Shown piece by piece: positions 4,552 to 5,204 of a stretch of DNA of 5,204 nucleotides (position 1 is the first letter of the stretch; each line of letters opens with the position of its first letter). Source of the stretch: Candidatus Falkowiibacteriota bacterium (GTDB lineage: Bacteria > Patescibacteriota > Patescibacteriia > Patescibacteriales > SZUA-104); the NCBI GenBank assembly GCA_003231075.1, contig QIIF01000152.1:1-5204 (forward strand). The letters are read 5' to 3'. A model generated the notes under the pieces. That model had not been told where the DNA came from. It saw only the letters and a program-made list of their open reading frames with translations, and made no database searches. The translations under genes and the position numbers were made by a program.

Positions 4552-5204
4552 TTACGCCCTTCTAAATTCGCAAATATCAAAAAAATCGCAAAATTTACAT
4601 AGCTGAGACGGTTTGGGCGGAAATTCGCCCTTTTTAATGTTCTTAATCGTGTCAACAACCTTCTCTCTGACCTTCTCCAAATCCTTGTCCGCGCCCAGAA
4701 ACTCAACCTCGCTATTGTCTTCTAGATAGTAAAAAGCGAGCGATCCGACCTCTTCCCGGAATAAATCTTCGGCTGCAATCTGATAAAGCAACAGCTGCTC
4801 TTTTTCGTTAAAACTTAGCTTATCTTTCGGCTTGCCTGTTTTATAATCAACTATTCTTATTTTTCCGCCCTCTTTGTCTATCCTGTCTATTACGCCTTTA
4901 ACGGTATATAAATCCCCATCACTTGATAATTTAATATTAAACCCTTTCTCCGTTAAAATAACATTCGGCCAATTATCTTTGTATTTAGCGTAAAACCCCT
5001 TTAAAATCTCCTTGCCCTTCTCCCTATATTCCTCTTTCTGTTTTTTGGACTCATACCAATCATCCATCCAGCTATTTTCATACAAATTTAAAATCTCATC
5101 CATATTAATTTTAACATCCGTGGAGACGCAAGATTTTGCGCCTCTGCCGCTACTGAATAAATCCCTTTGCCCCAAACCTTTTTTCTCATTCACTAGATTA
5201 AACA
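4552..5204 (-). CDS. UvrD/RecB-like protein, C-terminal PD-(D/E)XK nuclease domain (partial)
   Basis: The nuclease end of what is probably a UvrD/PcrA-type helicase-nuclease acting in DNA repair. Only the last ~217 codons are visible. The frame is open to the window edge, so the GTG at 5193 is unlikely to be the true start. Numbered from that GTG: helical linker with ENSWMDDWYESKKQKEEY (39-56), then the nuclease core VKGVIDRID (98-106, D103), IVDYKTGKP (114-122, D116 and K118), and EQLLLYQIAAE (132-142, the QxxxY motif with Q133 and Y137). It ends with C199, C202 and C208 in QLCKFCDFFDIC. These are three of the four cysteines of the 4Fe-4S staple in AddB/Cas4-like nucleases; the first would lie outside the window. 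A palindromic repeat is in frame at residues 17-24, before the linker. The nuclease call is firm; the helicase half is inferred. Confidence 0.9.
   Translation of the reverse strand, partial: FNLVNEKKGLGQRDLFSSGRGAKSCVSTDVKINMDEILNLYENSWMDDWYESKKQKEEYREKGKEILKGFYAKYKDNWPNVILTEKGFNIKLSSDGDLYTVKGVIDRIDKEGGKIRIVDYKTGKPKDKLSFNEKEQLLLYQIAAEDLFREEVGSLAFYYLEDNSEVEFLGADKDLEKVREKVVDTIKNIKKGEFPPKPSQLCKFCDFFDICEFRRA
5123..5144. repeat. 22-bp near-perfect palindrome inside the UvrD-like gene (GAGAC/GTCTC family)
   Basis: The arms gagacgcaa (5123-5131) and ttgcgcctc (5136-5144) pair at 8 of 9 positions around gatt. The single mismatch (5126/5141) is a G-U pair in the minus-strand transcript. It is read in frame as RGAKSCVS, between KKGLGQRDLFSS and the helical linker, where this protein type is poorly conserved. 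Confidence 0.85.

Overview
The window is a single block of minus-strand genes. It most likely comes from a Patescibacteria/CPR bacterium, probably Parcubacteria-like. This is inferred from AT-rich spacers, start codons without clear Shine-Dalgarno sequences, a UvrD-type protein ending in a RecB-like nuclease, a divergent GxxExxY protein, a short 4-TM protein of a kind I associate with CPR genomes, and many palindromic repeats. The standard genetic code fits every gene. No lineage marker was available, so the placement is tentative.

Layout in transcription order, from high to low coordinates. (1) 5204-4552: C-terminal part of a UvrD/RecB-like protein with a PD-(D/E)XK nuclease domain, entering from beyond the window. 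(2) 4551-4363: spacer with a candidate promoter and a long AU-rich inverted repeat. (3) 4362-3985: 4-TM membrane protein. (4) 3922-3533: GxxExxY protein, sitting inside a pair of ~48-bp inverted repeats that exactly fill the space between its neighbours. (5) 3476-2400: pheS. (6) 2386-2305: an ~80-bp mini-element with hairpins. (7) 2286-1537: Nif3/YbgI-family metal protein. (8) 1471-777: a decayed Y1 (REP-associated/IS200-like) transposase whose two ends match those of the mini-element. (9) 771-1: the first 257 codons of pheT, running off the window.

PheS and PheT together form phenylalanyl-tRNA synthetase and are usually encoded side by side. Here they are split by the Nif3 gene and the transposase remnant.

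The main theme is repeat invasion. Short palindromes lie in frame inside pheT, pheS and the UvrD-like gene. Three of them share GAGAC...GTCTC ends around different cores. A 34-bp repeat lies twice in tandem in pheT and is read in two different frames without a stop. All fall in loops, linkers or variable regions, so the proteins should still work. This resembles the protein-coding palindromic elements known from Rickettsia. The dead transposase with a matching mini-element shows how one separate, intergenic repeat family could have spread.
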